Source: JAUXJB01 sp965226855
Lineage (GTDB): Bacteria; Myxococcota_A; UBA9160; SZUA-336
Length of the DNA stretch: 64,000 bases
Assembly (NCBI GenBank): GCA_965226855.1
Contig: CBDDEE010000025.1
Span: forward strand, 1-64,000
Reading direction: 5' to 3'
In this document: positions 17,810 to 26,263 of the stretch, one piece after another
Layout: the number at the start of each line of letters is the position of its first letter
Numbering within the stretch: position 1 is the stretch's first letter
Made by a program: the position numbers and the translations under genes
The notes under the pieces: model-generated
Database searches by the model: none
What the model saw: only the letters and a program-made list of their open reading frames with translations
What the model was told of the DNA's origin: nothing

Positions 17810-17902
17810 GCAAGCGCCGCGGAACGCGGCGCGCGCAGCGAAGGGCGTAGCCCTGAGCGGAGGTGGGTGGCCGCGGCCGCCCGCGGCCGGGTCCCACAAG
17901 AC
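17810..17902 (-). repeat. Dispersed structured repeat, copy R2 (inverted)
   Basis: Read on the minus strand it begins GTCTTGTGGGACCCGGCCG directly after the TGA of the sigma-54 activator at 17903, and ends with GCGGCGCTTGC. It has the AGGGC-TAC-GCCCT mid-hairpin and the GCGCCGC stem with loop GTTCC. The orientation is opposite to R1, with 41 bases between them. Confidence 0.85.
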
Positions 17903-19345
17903 TCATTTCGCCAGGCCGCACTCCTTGATCTTTTGCAGGAGGGTCTTGTAGCTCACCTCGAGGATCTTGGCGGCCTTCTTGCGGTTCCAATTCGTCTGAT
18001 AAAGGACCTGTCGCAACGCCCTGCGTTCCGCCACTCGGGCGGCTCGCTTGCCGATTTCGCGCAGGGACACACCGTCCTGCGTCGGGTCGAGCTCTGGCTC
18101 CGGACCGTCCTCCTCCGCCGCCACGTTCGGGAGGAGGGATGCGCGGGCTCCAAAGATCTCTTCCGCGATCGAGTCCTCGCTCTGGAGCACGACGATACGC
18201 TTCAGCATGTTCTCGAGCTCGCGCACGTTCCCTGGCCAGGGGTACTCCATGAAGCCCTGTCGCAGGCGTTTGGACAGCGTGATCAGCTCGCGCCCGTACT
18301 CGCGGCTGTACAGCGCAAGAAAGTGGTCGGTGAGCAGCGTGATCTCCTCGGGTCGCTCACGGAGCGGGGGCACTCGGACGTTCACGACGTTCAGCCGGTA
18401 GTACAGATCTTCGCGGAAGATGCCCTTCCGAACCATCTCCTCCAGATTCCGGTTTGTCGCAGCCACGACGCGGACGTCGACGCGGACATCCGTGTGCCGC
18501 CGAGCCGCGAGAATTCGCCGTCCTGCAGGACCTGCAGGAGCTTTGCCTGGAGCTTGGGGCTCATCTCCCCGATCTCGTCGAGGAACATGGTGCCGCCGCT
18601 GGCGACCTCGAACTTGCCAGACTTGCGCGAGGTCGCGCCCGTGAAGGCCCCGCGCTCGTAGCCGAACAGCTCGCTCTCAAGCAGCTCCTCGGGCAAAGCC
18701 GCGCAGTTCACCTTGACGAAGCGCTTCGTGCGCCGCGTGGATAGCTCATGCACCGTGCGCGCCACGACCTCCTTACCCACGCCGCTCTCGCCGTGGATCA
18801 GCACGGTCACCCCGGCGTCCCCGATCTGCGCCAGGATCTCCCGGATCCGAGTCATATGCTCCGAGGCCCAGAGAAACGTCGACTTGCCCCGACCGCGCTG
18901 GCTCTGGGGCAGCTCGTCCTCGTGCACATCGGGCGCCACCTCGAGCGCGCGCTCGATCGCGCGCTCGATCGCGTCCGCGAGCTCCTTCTCCTCAAAGGGC
19001 TTGCTCAGGTAATCGACCGCGCCGAGGTTCATCGCCTCTACGACGGTGGCCGCCTTGCGGACCACAGAGAGCATGATCACGGGTACGCTCGGCAGGCGAC
19101 GCCGAATCTCGCGCAGCGTCTCCAGACCATCCCATGTCCGGCATCATGACATCGAGGAGGATCGTATGCGGCTGCGTCTCTCCCGCGAGGAGCTCGAGCG
19201 CCTCGGCGCCGTCCCGGGCCAGCAGAACGTCGTAACCCAGCATGGGCAGCAAGTTCTGCAGATAGACGCGAATGGCCTCCGCGTCGTCTACGACCATCAC
19301 CAGTCTGCGCGAGGGAACACTTCGCGGCGCTCCAGATCTAGTCAT
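17903..19345 (-). pseudogene. Sigma-54-dependent response regulator, two frameshifts as read
   Basis: About 480 residues once two single-base slips are corrected. The receiver is canonical: VMVVDDAEAIR (acid pocket), TILLDVMMPDM (acceptor Asp), then, after a slip near 19131 (an extra base in a CCC run), VIMLSVVRKAATVVEAMN and YLSKPFEEKEL (switch Lys). AAA+ motifs are GESGVGKEVV, ERGAFTGATS and GGTMFLDEIGEM. After a second slip near 18486 come VAATNRNLEEMV, FREDLYYRLNVV and YPWPGNVRELENM, and the Fis-type HTH AAKILEVSYKTLLQKIKE. Unlike the activator at 13558 its receiver is complete, so it should respond to a histidine kinase. No kinase is adjacent. Probably an intact gene with consensus errors. 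Confidence 0.85.
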
Positions 19346-19401
19346 GGCGGTTACAGCCCGAGTCCATCGCTGACTCTATCGGCGAGGAACTCCGCGGGCT
19401 T

Positions 19402-19493
19402 GTCTTGTGGGACCCGGCCGCGGGCGGCCGCGACCACCCACCTCCGCTCAGGGCTTCGCCCTTCGCTGCGCGCGCCGCTGCCGCGGCGCTTGC
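19402..19493 (+). repeat. Dispersed structured repeat, copy R3 (best example)
   Basis: Lies in the 322-base divergent gap between the sigma-54 regulator and ligA (19346-19667), which has no gene. Layout: GTCTTGTGGGACC, hairpin I (CGGCCGC-GG-GCGGCCG, enclosed by GTGG...CCAC), hairpin II (AGGGC-TTC-GCCCT), hairpin III (GCGCCGC-TGCC-GCGGCGC) and terminal TTGC. I use this copy as the reference for the family. Confidence 0.88.
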
Positions 19494-19494
19494 G

Positions 19495-19534
19495 GTTGTG
19501 GGACCCGGCCGCGGCCGCGCAGGGCTACGCCCTT
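19495..19534 (+). repeat. Truncated dispersed repeat, copy R3b
   Basis: Follows R3 by one base. It restarts as GTTGTGGGACCCGGCCGCGG, skips to the mid-hairpin CAGGGC-TAC-GCCCTT and then stops, so hairpin III is absent. A partial tandem copy of this kind suggests that the element can duplicate or be truncated locally. Confidence 0.7.
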
Positions 19535-19667
19535 TACCAATTTGGCAAAGGCAGGTTCGTGGTGCGCGGATAGTTGCGCGCGCGGGAGACGATGGGGTCC
19601 GCTTGGCTACTGGCAGAGGAGGCGCCGGCTGGCGCATGCTGTCGTCTGGACGGAGGGCGGTCCGCAG

Positions 19668-21668
19668 ATGAGTGCAGCACCCGCCGACAGAGCTCGGCTA
19701 GAGCAGCTCCTGCTGGAGCTGGAGGAGCACAGCTACCGCTACCACCTCCTCGACGCGCCTGTCATCTCCGACGTCGAGTACGACCGCCTGATGCGCGAGG
19801 CACAGTCCATCGAGGCAGAGCATCCCGAGTGGATCCGCCCTGACACGGTCACCCAGCGGGTCGGCGCGCAGCCGGCCGAAGGCTTCGCGACCGTCGAGCA
19901 CCGGGTCCCGATGCTCTCACTCGAGAACGCCAGCGGGCCGGAGGAGCTCGAGGCCTTCGACGTGCGGATCCGGCGCCTCCTCGAGAGCGAAGAGCCTGTC
20001 ACGTTTACAGCGGAGCTGAAGTACGACGGCGTCGCCGTCGAGCTTCTGTACGAGAACGGCGCGCTCACGTTGGGCTCGACGCGCGGGGACGGACGCACAG
20101 GGGAGGACGTGACGCACAATCTGCGCACCGTGCGCTCCATCCCGCTGCGTCTCCGGGGCAGCGACCCACCCGCTCTCCTAGAGGTCCGCGGCGAGGTCTT
20201 CATGCCGCTAGACGAGTTCGCGCGCGTGAACCGCGACCGTCTCGATCGCGGGCTCGAGCCGTTCGCGAACCCGCGCAACTCGACCGCGGGCACGCTGCGC
20301 CAGCTCGACCCGCAGGTCAGCGCGTCTCGCAATCTCGACATCTTCATGTACGGGATCGGGCGCGGTGACGAGGCGCTCGGCGTGAAAACGCACATGGAGC
20401 TCATGGAGCGACTCGCGGAGCTCGGTTTCAAGGTCAACCCGCGCCTCGAGAGGACGGAGGGGATCGACAGTGTGATCGAGTTCCACCGCAAGCTCGAGGG
20501 CGACCGGGACCGGCTCAACTACGAGGTCGACGGCTCCGTGGTCAAGGTGGACTCCTTCGAGCTACGCGCGCGGCTCGGCCAGCTGACTCGTTCGCCCCGC
20601 TGGGCGATCGCTTACAAGTTCCCGCCGAGGCAGGAGACGACGGTGGTGCGGGCAATACACAGCTACGTCGGGCGCACCGGAGCGCTCACACCCGTCGCAG
20701 TGCTCGAGCCGGTGCAGATCGGCGGGGTCACCGTCGAGCACGCCTCGCTCCACAACCAGGACGAGATCGAGCGGCTCGACGTGCGCGTCGGCGATACCGT
20801 CTTCGTGGAGCGGGCCGGCGACGTGATCCCGAAGGTCGTCAAGGTCGTTCGTGATAAGAGACCGCCCCACACGCGACGCTACCGCCTGCCGGATACATGC
20901 CCGCAGTGCGGCTCGGCGACCCTCCGACCAGAAGGCGAGGTCGTACTGCGCTGCCCGAACCTGGAGTGTCCGGCCCAGGTGAAGGAGCGGATCGTGCACT
21001 TCGCGAGCCGTGGAGCCTTGGACGTCGACGGGCTCGGCGTGAAGCTGGTCGATCAGCTCGTGGAGCGCGAGCTGGTCCACAGACCCTCCGACATGTTCGC
21101 GCTCGACCTCGAGACCCTGGTTGGCCTGGATCGCCTCGCGGAGAAGTCAGCCTCGAACCTGCTCGACGCGCTCGAGAAGGCACGCGACGTCGACGCGGGG
21201 CGCTTCCTCTACGCGCTCGGAATTCGCCACGTGGGCGAGCGTGTCGCGGTTGTGCTTGCAGAGGCCTATCCGGACCTGGACGAATTGCTGAAGGCCAGCG
21301 CCGAGGAGCTAGCCGTGGTGCACGAGATCGGCCCTACGATCGCGGAGACCGTGCGGGCCTTCCTCGACGACCCTTCGAATCGCGAGGAATTCCAGCGGCT
21401 GCGTGGGCTCCTGCAGCTGCGCACAGCCGTCGCAACAAGCCGATCCCACCAGCTGGCGGGCAAGACGCTGGTGCTCACGGGGACGCTCTCTGCGCCCCGC
21501 GCTGCGATCCGGGCGAAGATCGTGGCCGCGGGCGGAAGAGTGGTGGGCTCCGTCTCGAAGAGCACCGACTTTCTCGTCGCAGGAGCGAACTCCGGCAGCA
21601 AGCTCGACAAAGCCCGGAGCCTCGACGTTGCCGTCCTGGACGAAGCGGGGCTCGACGACCTGCTGTGA
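19668..21668 (+). CDS. ligA: NAD-dependent DNA ligase LigA
   Basis: Seals nicks using NAD+; 666 residues, normal length. Domain order: Ia (LLELEEHSYRYHLLDAP, DVEYDRLMREAQ), adenylation domain with the AMP-accepting Lys in AELKYDGVAVELLYE and STRGDGRTGEDVTHNLRT, OB fold (VGRTGALTPVAVLEPVQIGG), Zn finger with four Cys (CPQCG...CPNLECPAQ), HhH region (GIRHVGERVAVVLAE) and a C-terminal BRCT domain (GKTLVLTGTLSAPRAAIR). The ATG at 19668 gives the MSAAPADRARLEQ start expected for the family. The coding frame extends open upstream through repeat copy R3, which is not part of the gene. Confidence 0.97.
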   Translation: MSAAPADRARLEQLLLELEEHSYRYHLLDAPVISDVEYDRLMREAQSIEAEHPEWIRPDTVTQRVGAQPAEGFATVEHRVPMLSLENASGPEELEAFDVRIRRLLESEEPVTFTAELKYDGVAVELLYENGALTLGSTRGDGRTGEDVTHNLRTVRSIPLRLRGSDPPALLEVRGEVFMPLDEFARVNRDRLDRGLEPFANPRNSTAGTLRQLDPQVSASRNLDIFMYGIGRGDEALGVKTHMELMERLAELGFKVNPRLERTEGIDSVIEFHRKLEGDRDRLNYEVDGSVVKVDSFELRARLGQLTRSPRWAIAYKFPPRQETTVVRAIHSYVGRTGALTPVAVLEPVQIGGVTVEHASLHNQDEIERLDVRVGDTVFVERAGDVIPKVVKVVRDKRPPHTRRYRLPDTCPQCGSATLRPEGEVVLRCPNLECPAQVKERIVHFASRGALDVDGLGVKLVDQLVERELVHRPSDMFALDLETLVGLDRLAEKSASNLLDALEKARDVDAGRFLYALGIRHVGERVAVVLAEAYPDLDELLKASAEELAVVHEIGPTIAETVRAFLDDPSNREEFQRLRGLLQLRTAVATSRSHQLAGKTLVLTGTLSAPRAAIRAKIVAAGGRVVGSVSKSTDFLVAGANSGSKLDKARSLDVAVLDEAGLDDLL

Positions 21669-21700
21669 TGCGCACGTGATGATGTCGGAGCTCGGGATCC

Positions 21701-22552
21701 CTAGTCGGGGGTGTTGGTCTTTTGGGAGGGACGGTGCTCCAGGATGGTGCGGTAGGCGGTGCTCCGCGAGATGCCGAACTCCGTGGCGAGCTCGCGGGCG
21801 GCGTCCCGAACGCTCAAGCCCGAGGCGAGAAGGCGTTCGATGTGGGGGCCGAGCTCCGGCGTCTCGAGCTCCTGGCCAGAGGCGGGGCCCTCCACAATCA
21901 GGGTTACCTCGCCCCGGGTCCGGTCGAGGCGGACCTCGCCAAGCTGGCCGCGTACGAACTCTTCGTGGAGCTTCGTGAGCTCTCGTCCGATCGCGATTCG
22001 CCTCGGTCCGAGTACTCGAAACAGGTCCGCGAGTGTCCCGTTCACCCGCCCCGGCGCCTCGTAGAAGACGAGGGTGCCCGAGAAGCCGGCTGCACGCTCC
22101 AGTGCCAGTGCTCGCGCGCGGCCCTTGCGGGGCAGAAAACCCTCGAACGCGAAGGGCCGGGTCGCGAAGCCACTGGCAACGAGCCCCGCCAGCAGCGCGG
22201 ACGGCCCGGGAACGGGTACGACCTCTATTCCTTCGGCGAGGGCGGCACTCACGAGCACGAGACCAGGGTCCGAGAGCAGCGGGGTCCCGGCGTCGGAGAC
22301 GAGCGCGATCGAGGCTCCGGTCTTCAAGCGGCGCAGCAGCATCGGCACGCGACGCGCCTCGTTGTGCGCGTGGAGCGAGACGCGCCGTGTCGCGATCTCG
22401 AAGCGCTGGCACAAACGCGCGGTCCGTCGCGTGTCCTCGCAGGCGATCAGCGCGACCTCTCGCAAGGTGCGCAGGGCTCGCTCGCTCGCGTCGCCGAGGT
22501 TCCCGATCGGGGTCGCGACCACATAGACGCAGCCCGGATTCCCCGATACCAT
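21701..22552 (-). CDS. rsmI: 16S rRNA (cytidine1402-2'-O)-methyltransferase RsmI
   Basis: SAM-dependent tetrapyrrole-methylase-fold enzyme modifying C1402 in the decoding centre, about 283 residues. Family motifs are VYVVATPIGNLGDASERAL, ACEDTRRTARLC, LHAHNEARR, LVSDAGTPLLSDPG and VPVPGPSALLAGL. The C-terminal helical tail (SVRDAARELATEFGISRSTAY) is typical. The ATG at 22552 has a GAGGAG site. It is convergent with ligA, 32 bases apart, and divergent from yraN, a conserved RsmI neighbour that is usually co-oriented. Confidence 0.94.
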   Translation of the reverse strand: MVSGNPGCVYVVATPIGNLGDASERALRTLREVALIACEDTRRTARLCQRFEIATRRVSLHAHNEARRVPMLLRRLKTGASIALVSDAGTPLLSDPGLVLVSAALAEGIEVVPVPGPSALLAGLVASGFATRPFAFEGFLPRKGRARALALERAAGFSGTLVFYEAPGRVNGTLADLFRVLGPRRIAIGRELTKLHEEFVRGQLGEVRLDRTRGEVTLIVEGPASGQELETPELGPHIERLLASGLSVRDAARELATEFGISRSTAYRTILEHRPSQKTNTPD

Positions 22553-22595
22553 CACTCGCTCCTCACCCCGGCTCTCGGTCCCGAAGGAGCCAAAG

Positions 22596-22967
22596 ATCCC
22601 TTCCAAACGGGACACGCGAGCACTGGGTCGCCGCGGAGAGGATATCGCGCAGTCCTTCCTTGAGGACCAGGGCTGCCGGATTCTCGCTCGGAACGTTCAC
22701 CTCCGGCACGCCGAGCTGGACCTCGTGGCTCTCGACGGCGACACGCTCTGCTTCGTCGAGGTGCGACTGCGCAGCAGCCGGCGCTTCGGCAGCGCCGAGG
22801 AATCAGTCGACCCGAGAAAGCAACGTCGCATCGCCCGTGCGGCCTCAGAGGTCCTGGCTACGCGAAGCCTCCCTCGCTTCCGCAAGATCCGCTTCGACGT
22901 CGTGGCCATCGACGCCTCGCACAACCCCCCGGAGGTAAAGCACTTCCGAGACGCCTTCCACCGCTAG
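22596..22967 (+). CDS. yraN: UPF0102 (YraN) family protein with no standard start codon
   Basis: About 123 residues of the predicted endonuclease-fold UPF0102 family. Family sequence is visible from TRALGRRGEDIAQSFLEDQG and CRILARNVHLRHAELDLVA (core Glu-Leu-Asp motif), DGDTLCFVEVRLRSS (second motif, Phe-Val-Glu-Val-Arg) to KIRFDVVAID. No ATG, GTG or TTG stands in frame anywhere before this region. A strong GAAGGAG ribosome site at 22583-22589 is six bases from an ATC codon at 22596, so I set the start there provisionally. The alternatives are a base error turning ATG into ATC, or a genuinely rare start. The stop abuts repeat copy R4. Confidence 0.8.
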   Translation: MPSKRDTRALGRRGEDIAQSFLEDQGCRILARNVHLRHAELDLVALDGDTLCFVEVRLRSSRRFGSAEESVDPRKQRRIARAASEVLATRSLPRFRKIRFDVVAIDASHNPPEVKHFRDAFHR

Positions 22968-23058
22968 TCTTGTGGGACCCGGCCGCGGGCGGCCGCGGCC
23001 ACCCACCTCCGCGCAGGGCTGCGCCCTTCGCTGCGCGCGCCGCTATCGCGGCGCTTGC
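22967..23058 (+). repeat. Dispersed structured repeat, copy R4
   Basis: Starts on the last base of the yraN stop codon (TAG-TCTTGTGGGACCC). Mid-hairpin AGGGC-TGC-GCCCT and terminal stem GCGCCGC-TATC-GCGGCGC are conserved, while both loops differ from R3. It fills almost the whole gap between the convergent yraN and rplS genes. Confidence 0.87.
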
Positions 23059-23080
23059 GCGGGTGCCTAGAGTCGGGAGC

Positions 23081-23437
23081 TCATTCGTCGGGGGCCACGT
23101 AGCGCTCGCGGATACGCGCAGCCTTGCCGCGGCGTCCGCGCAGGTAGAACAGACGCGAGCGCCGGACGCGGCCTCGCGACTTGAGCTCGATGCGAACAAC
23201 ATTCGGCGACTGTAGGGGGAAGACACGCTCGACGCCGACGCCATACGACACCTTGCGCACCGTGAAAGTTTCGTGCATCCCGCCCCTGTGGCGCTGGATC
23301 ACGACACCCTCGAAGACCTGCACGCGCTCCTTGTCCCCCTCCGTGATCCGGACGTGCACGCGCACGGTGTCACCTGGGCGGAACTGCGGGTGGTCCGTCC
23401 GCAAGCCCTCTCTCTCGATCTCTCGAATCTCTCTCAT
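23081..23437 (-). CDS. rplS: 50S ribosomal protein L19
   Basis: 118 residues at the 30S-50S interface. Diagnostic segments: PGDTVRVHVRITEGDKERVQ, FEGVVIQRHRGGMHETFTVR, GVGVERVFPLQSPNVVRIEL and RRSRLFYLRGRRGKAARIRE. The ATG overlaps the trmD stop (ATGA), so it is the last gene of the rpsP-rimM-trmD-rplS operon. The family's usual downstream partner rnhB is not here. Confidence 0.97.
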   Translation of the reverse strand: MREIREIEREGLRTDHPQFRPGDTVRVHVRITEGDKERVQVFEGVVIQRHRGGMHETFTVRKVSYGVGVERVFPLQSPNVVRIELKSRGRVRRSRLFYLRGRRGKAARIRERYVAPDE

Positions 23438-24162
23438 TCTCCTAGCTCCCGGAGGAACATCCGATCCTCCTCACTCAGACGCGCGGTCTCGAGCAGCTCC
23501 GGCCTGCGCCGCCACGTCACGCGAAGGGACTCCTCGCGCCGAAAGCGTTCGATACGTGCGTGATTGCCCGATAACAGAGGCTCCGGAACTGCATGGCCCC
23601 GGAACTCCCGGGGTCGCGTGTAGATCGGATGCTCCAGGAGCCCCTCGCTGAAGCTGTCGGCCTGCGGCGACGCGGGATTTCCGACGACGCCGGGTACGAG
23701 CCGGGTCACCGCCTCGGTCACGACCAGGGCCGCCGCCTCTCCGCCGGAGCTCACGAAATCCCCGATCGACAGCTCCTTGGCGCCGGTCTCCCCGAAGATG
23801 CGCTCGTCGAAGCCCGCATAGCGGCCGCAGAGCAGGAGCAGCTGCCGTTCTGTCGCCAGCTCCTCGGCCAGCGCCTGATCGAAGCGGCGCCCGCGCGGGC
23901 CCAGCGCGAAGATCCGCGCGCGGGGATCCGCAAGGGCCTCGACGGCCGCGACGACCGGCTCGCACTTGAGCACCATCCCGTCGCCCCCGCCGTAGGGCTC
24001 GTCGTCCACGCTACGCTGCCTGTCCGTGGCATACGCCCGCAGGTCGGTGACCCGAACCTCGACGATCCCCTCGCGGCGGGCGGTGCCGAGCAGCGAGCCC
24101 TTGAGAAAGTGCTCCACCAGCTCGGGAAAGATGGTGACGATGTCGATGCGCGGCCCCGCCAT
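23434..24162 (-). CDS. trmD: tRNA (guanine37-N1)-methyltransferase TrmD
   Basis: SPOUT-class methyltransferase producing m1G37, which prevents +1 frameshifting; 242 residues. Motifs: DIVTIFPELVEHFLKGSLLG, RQRSVDDEPYGGGDGMVLKCEP, ALGPRGRRFDQ, LLLCGRYAGFDERI and the knot region SIGDFVSSGGEAAALVVTEA. ADSFSEGLLEHPIYTRP and VPEPLLSGNHARIERFR are also standard. The ATG at 24162 is one base after the rimM stop; a longer open frame upstream was rejected because it lies across rimM. Confidence 0.97.
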   Translation of the reverse strand: MAGPRIDIVTIFPELVEHFLKGSLLGTARREGIVEVRVTDLRAYATDRQRSVDDEPYGGGDGMVLKCEPVVAAVEALADPRARIFALGPRGRRFDQALAEELATERQLLLLCGRYAGFDERIFGETGAKELSIGDFVSSGGEAAALVVTEAVTRLVPGVVGNPASPQADSFSEGLLEHPIYTRPREFRGHAVPEPLLSGNHARIERFRREESLRVTWRRRPELLETARLSEEDRMFLRELGE

Positions 24163-24163
24163 C

Positions 24164-24745
24164 TCAGGCCTCGTCCTCGACCATTCCGGGCGGCGGATCC
24201 AGCCAGATCTCTCCCGCCTCGAGATCCACCCGAACCAGGAGCTCGCGCAGAGCGGGCACCAGGCTTCTACTAGACCCCTTGCACACCACGAGCACGTCAT
24301 GGGCCCGCGTCGACCAGATCTCTTCGACCCGGCCCAGCTCGCTCCCGTCGGCGAGCAGAGCACGAAGGCCGATGATCTCGCGCCAGTAGAACTCGCCCTC
24401 TGGCAGCGGCTGGATCGCCGCTTCCGGCAGCGAGATCCGAGCACCCTGCCACTCCTCGACCTGCTCGCGACTCGTGAGTCCCAACAGCCGGAGCTGGGCC
24501 CGCGCGTTCCCGGCGCGGCTCGGATGAGCGGCCTGGACCTCGCCGATCCGGAAGGGGATCTCTCCCGGCGCGCCCTCGAGACGGACCTCCGTTGCCTCTA
24601 GGAGGTTCTTGAGCTCCTCGCCGTGAAGCTCGACGAGCAGGCCGCCCTGGCGGCCCTTCGGTCGCAGCAGCCACCCGATCTCGACCCACTCACCGCTCCA
24701 CGCAGCGGGTAGGCTCGGAATCTCACTCGCGCCGCTCGCAGCCAC
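24164..24745 (-). CDS. rimM: Ribosome maturation factor RimM
   Basis: 16S rRNA processing and 30S assembly factor, 193 residues. The N-terminal barrel contains EIGWLLRPKGRQGGLLVELH, a looser match than the usual GxxGLRGEV. The C-terminal PRC barrel has EGEFYWREIIGLRALLADGSELGRV. It starts at a GTG and sits between rpsP and trmD, the canonical position. The KH-domain gene often found between rpsP and rimM is missing; only 24 bases separate them. Confidence 0.92.
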   Translation of the reverse strand: MAASGASEIPSLPAAWSGEWVEIGWLLRPKGRQGGLLVELHGEELKNLLEATEVRLEGAPGEIPFRIGEVQAAHPSRAGNARAQLRLLGLTSREQVEEWQGARISLPEAAIQPLPEGEFYWREIIGLRALLADGSELGRVEEIWSTRAHDVLVVCKGSSRSLVPALRELLVRVDLEAGEIWLDPPPGMVEDEA

Positions 24746-24768
24746 ATTCGCACCCCGATCGCGCTCGC

Positions 24769-25044
24769 TCAGCTGGCCGCGGGCTGCGGCTCTTCGGCCG
24801 CCTCGCGCTCGCGCCTGCGCTTGCGAATGAGCGACGCGACGCTGTCGCTGACGCGCGCCCCCTTGCCCACCCAGGCGTCGAAGGCTTGCCGCTTGAGCGA
24901 TAGCTTGGTGCCGGACGCGAGCGGGTCGTAGGTTCCCAGGAACTCCAGCACGCGACCGCTGCGCTTGGTCCGAGAGTCGACTGCGACGATGCGGTACTTC
25001 GGGCGCTTCTTGGCGCCAGCCCGAAACAAGCGAATTTTCACCAT
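24769..25044 (-). CDS. rpsP: 30S ribosomal protein S16
   Basis: 91 residues: MVKIRLFRAGAKKRPKYRIV, the conserved VVDSRTKRSGR-like VAVDSRTKRSGRVLEFLG, and KGARVSDSVASLI. A basic-then-acidic tail ends the protein (RREREAAEEPQPAAS). The ATG at 25044 is fixed by homology. First gene of the rpsP operon, preceded by a good sigma-70-like promoter. Confidence 0.97.
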   Translation of the reverse strand: MVKIRLFRAGAKKRPKYRIVAVDSRTKRSGRVLEFLGTYDPLASGTKLSLKRQAFDAWVGKGARVSDSVASLIRKRRREREAAEEPQPAAS

Positions 25045-25110
25045 ACCGGAGTCCTCGCGGAGGGTCCGAGGCGCGCGGCTGCGCAACCTCGGAGCAGTGA
25101 AGTATGCGAA

Positions 25111-25138
25111 ATTATAGGCGCTCTGCCCTTCCGTCAAG
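25111..25138 (-). promoter_or_regulatory. Sigma-70-type promoter for the rpsP operon
   Basis: On the minus strand CTTGAC (25138-25133) is followed after 16 bases by a perfect TATAAT (25116-25111). Transcription would start near 25104, about 60 bases upstream of rpsP. It lies in the 312-base gene-free gap between rpsP and the divergent DUF721 gene (25045-25356); I see nothing else definite in that gap. Confidence 0.7.
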
Positions 25139-25356
25139 CGCGCCCGTGCGGCACGCCTCCTTCTGGTGGGAGCAGTCAGGACAGGCATGCCCGAAAGAGT
25201 GACGCCGGCCGAGCCTGTCCTAGCCGCGATCCAGTGCGATCCTGCGCCCGTGCGCGGACGCGGCGTCCGCAGAAGTCACACCTCTGGAGTCCACCCTGGG
25301 CCACGCTCGCGCAAGCTGGCACAGGCGTCGCTGGAAACGGCTGCTAGGGTTTCGGT

Positions 25357-25674
25357 GTGCGTGGTCGGCACCCAGGACGGCGCAAGGACGGGCCCCCCGA
25401 AGCGGTGGCGGAGCTGCTCCCGCGCGTGCTCGACGACGTGGGGCTCGGCGCGACGTCCGACGCGGTGCAGCTCATCCGCATCTGGGACGAGACCCTAGGC
25501 CCGCCCTTCGCTGCAAACTGCCGCCCCGAGGGCCTGCGGAACGGTGTCGTGGTGGCCCGCGTCCGTGACTCGGCCTGGATGCAGCGCATCCAGCTCGAGA
25601 AGCCGCGCATCCTGAAACGCCTGGCGGAAGCACTCGAGGAGCCCCCGCACGACATCCGTCTGCTCATCGGCTGA
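25357..25674 (+). CDS. DUF721 / DciA-like protein
   Basis: 105 residues. The central region AVQLIRIWDETLGPPFAANC...LRNGVVVARVRDSAWMQRIQ and the LEKPRILKRLAEAL segment match the DUF721 fold (W-x-x-x-x-G ... A-W-x-x-x-L pattern). DciA, the best-studied member, helps load the replicative helicase DnaB in bacteria without DnaC, so that role is possible. The GTG start at 25357 was chosen from length alone. The 3' end overlaps convergent tsaC by 11 bases. Confidence 0.75.
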   Translation: MRGRHPGRRKDGPPEAVAELLPRVLDDVGLGATSDAVQLIRIWDETLGPPFAANCRPEGLRNGVVVARVRDSAWMQRIQLEKPRILKRLAEALEEPPHDIRLLIG

Positions 25675-26263
25675 GGGCTGCAGCCGCCAGGATCTCGTCG
25701 AAGGGGATCGCGCCCGCGCGTACGAGACGCAGCTTCCCCTCGGGACTGAGCGCGACGACGCTCGACGGCGCGAGACCACCGGCCTCCCCCTCTATGACGG
25801 GAAGCTCCTGGCCGAACAGCTCGTGGACCTCGCAGGCGGTCCGACAGGGCGCCTCCCCGCTGCGGTTGCAGCTCGTCGCGGCGATCGGACGCTCGGATAG
25901 CCGGGCCAGGCGAGCGGCGACCGGGTGCGTGGAGCACCGAAATCCGACACCGAGCTCTGTAGCCACTCCGGCGAAGGCGACGTCCACTTGAGACAGGACC
26001 AGAGTGAGGGGACCTGGCCAGAAGCGCTTGGTCAAGAGACGCGCCGCTTCGGGAACGCTCGCGAGCCAGGCCTCCAGCGCGCTCGCCTCTCGGACCAGCA
26101 CCGAGAGCCCGCGTTCGGGAGCGCGGCCCTTGAGAGCATGGAGCGCCGCGAGCGCGCGCGGCTCAAAGACGTCGACACCCAGTCCGAAGACGGTCTCGGT
26201 GGGATAGGCCACCATGCGACCCGCCCCGAGCAGGCGGGCAGCCTCGTCCAGGCCGACGATCAA
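25664..26263 (-). CDS. tsaC: Threonylcarbamoyl-AMP synthase (Sua5/YrdC family)
   Basis: Makes threonylcarbamoyl-adenylate for the tRNA t6A37 modification, 199 residues. Motifs: GRMVAYPTETVFGLGVDVF, KGRAPERGLSVLV (canonical KGR and P-L motif), FWPGPLTLVL, GFRCSTHPVAARL and PIAATSCNRSGEAPCRTA. The short form lacks the extra Sua5 domain. The TTG start overlaps the purD stop (TTGA), so the two are co-transcribed. Confidence 0.93.
   Translation of the reverse strand: MIVGLDEAARLLGAGRMVAYPTETVFGLGVDVFEPRALAALHALKGRAPERGLSVLVREASALEAWLASVPEAARLLTKRFWPGPLTLVLSQVDVAFAGVATELGVGFRCSTHPVAARLARLSERPIAATSCNRSGEAPCRTACEVHELFGQELPVIEGEAGGLAPSSVVALSPEGKLRLVRAGAIPFDEILAAAALSR

Noticed and set aside
17660..17950. 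Small proteins encoded across the repeat copies
   Set aside because: Several frames are open for 60-100 codons in every copy, as expected from repeats without stop codons in this composition. They have no ribosome sites or conserved starts.
19407..19667. N-terminal extension of LigA through the repeat region
   Set aside because: The frame is open only because the repeats are GC-rich. The peptide (GPGRGRPRPPTSAQ...) is the repeat translated, and similar peptides come from other copies.
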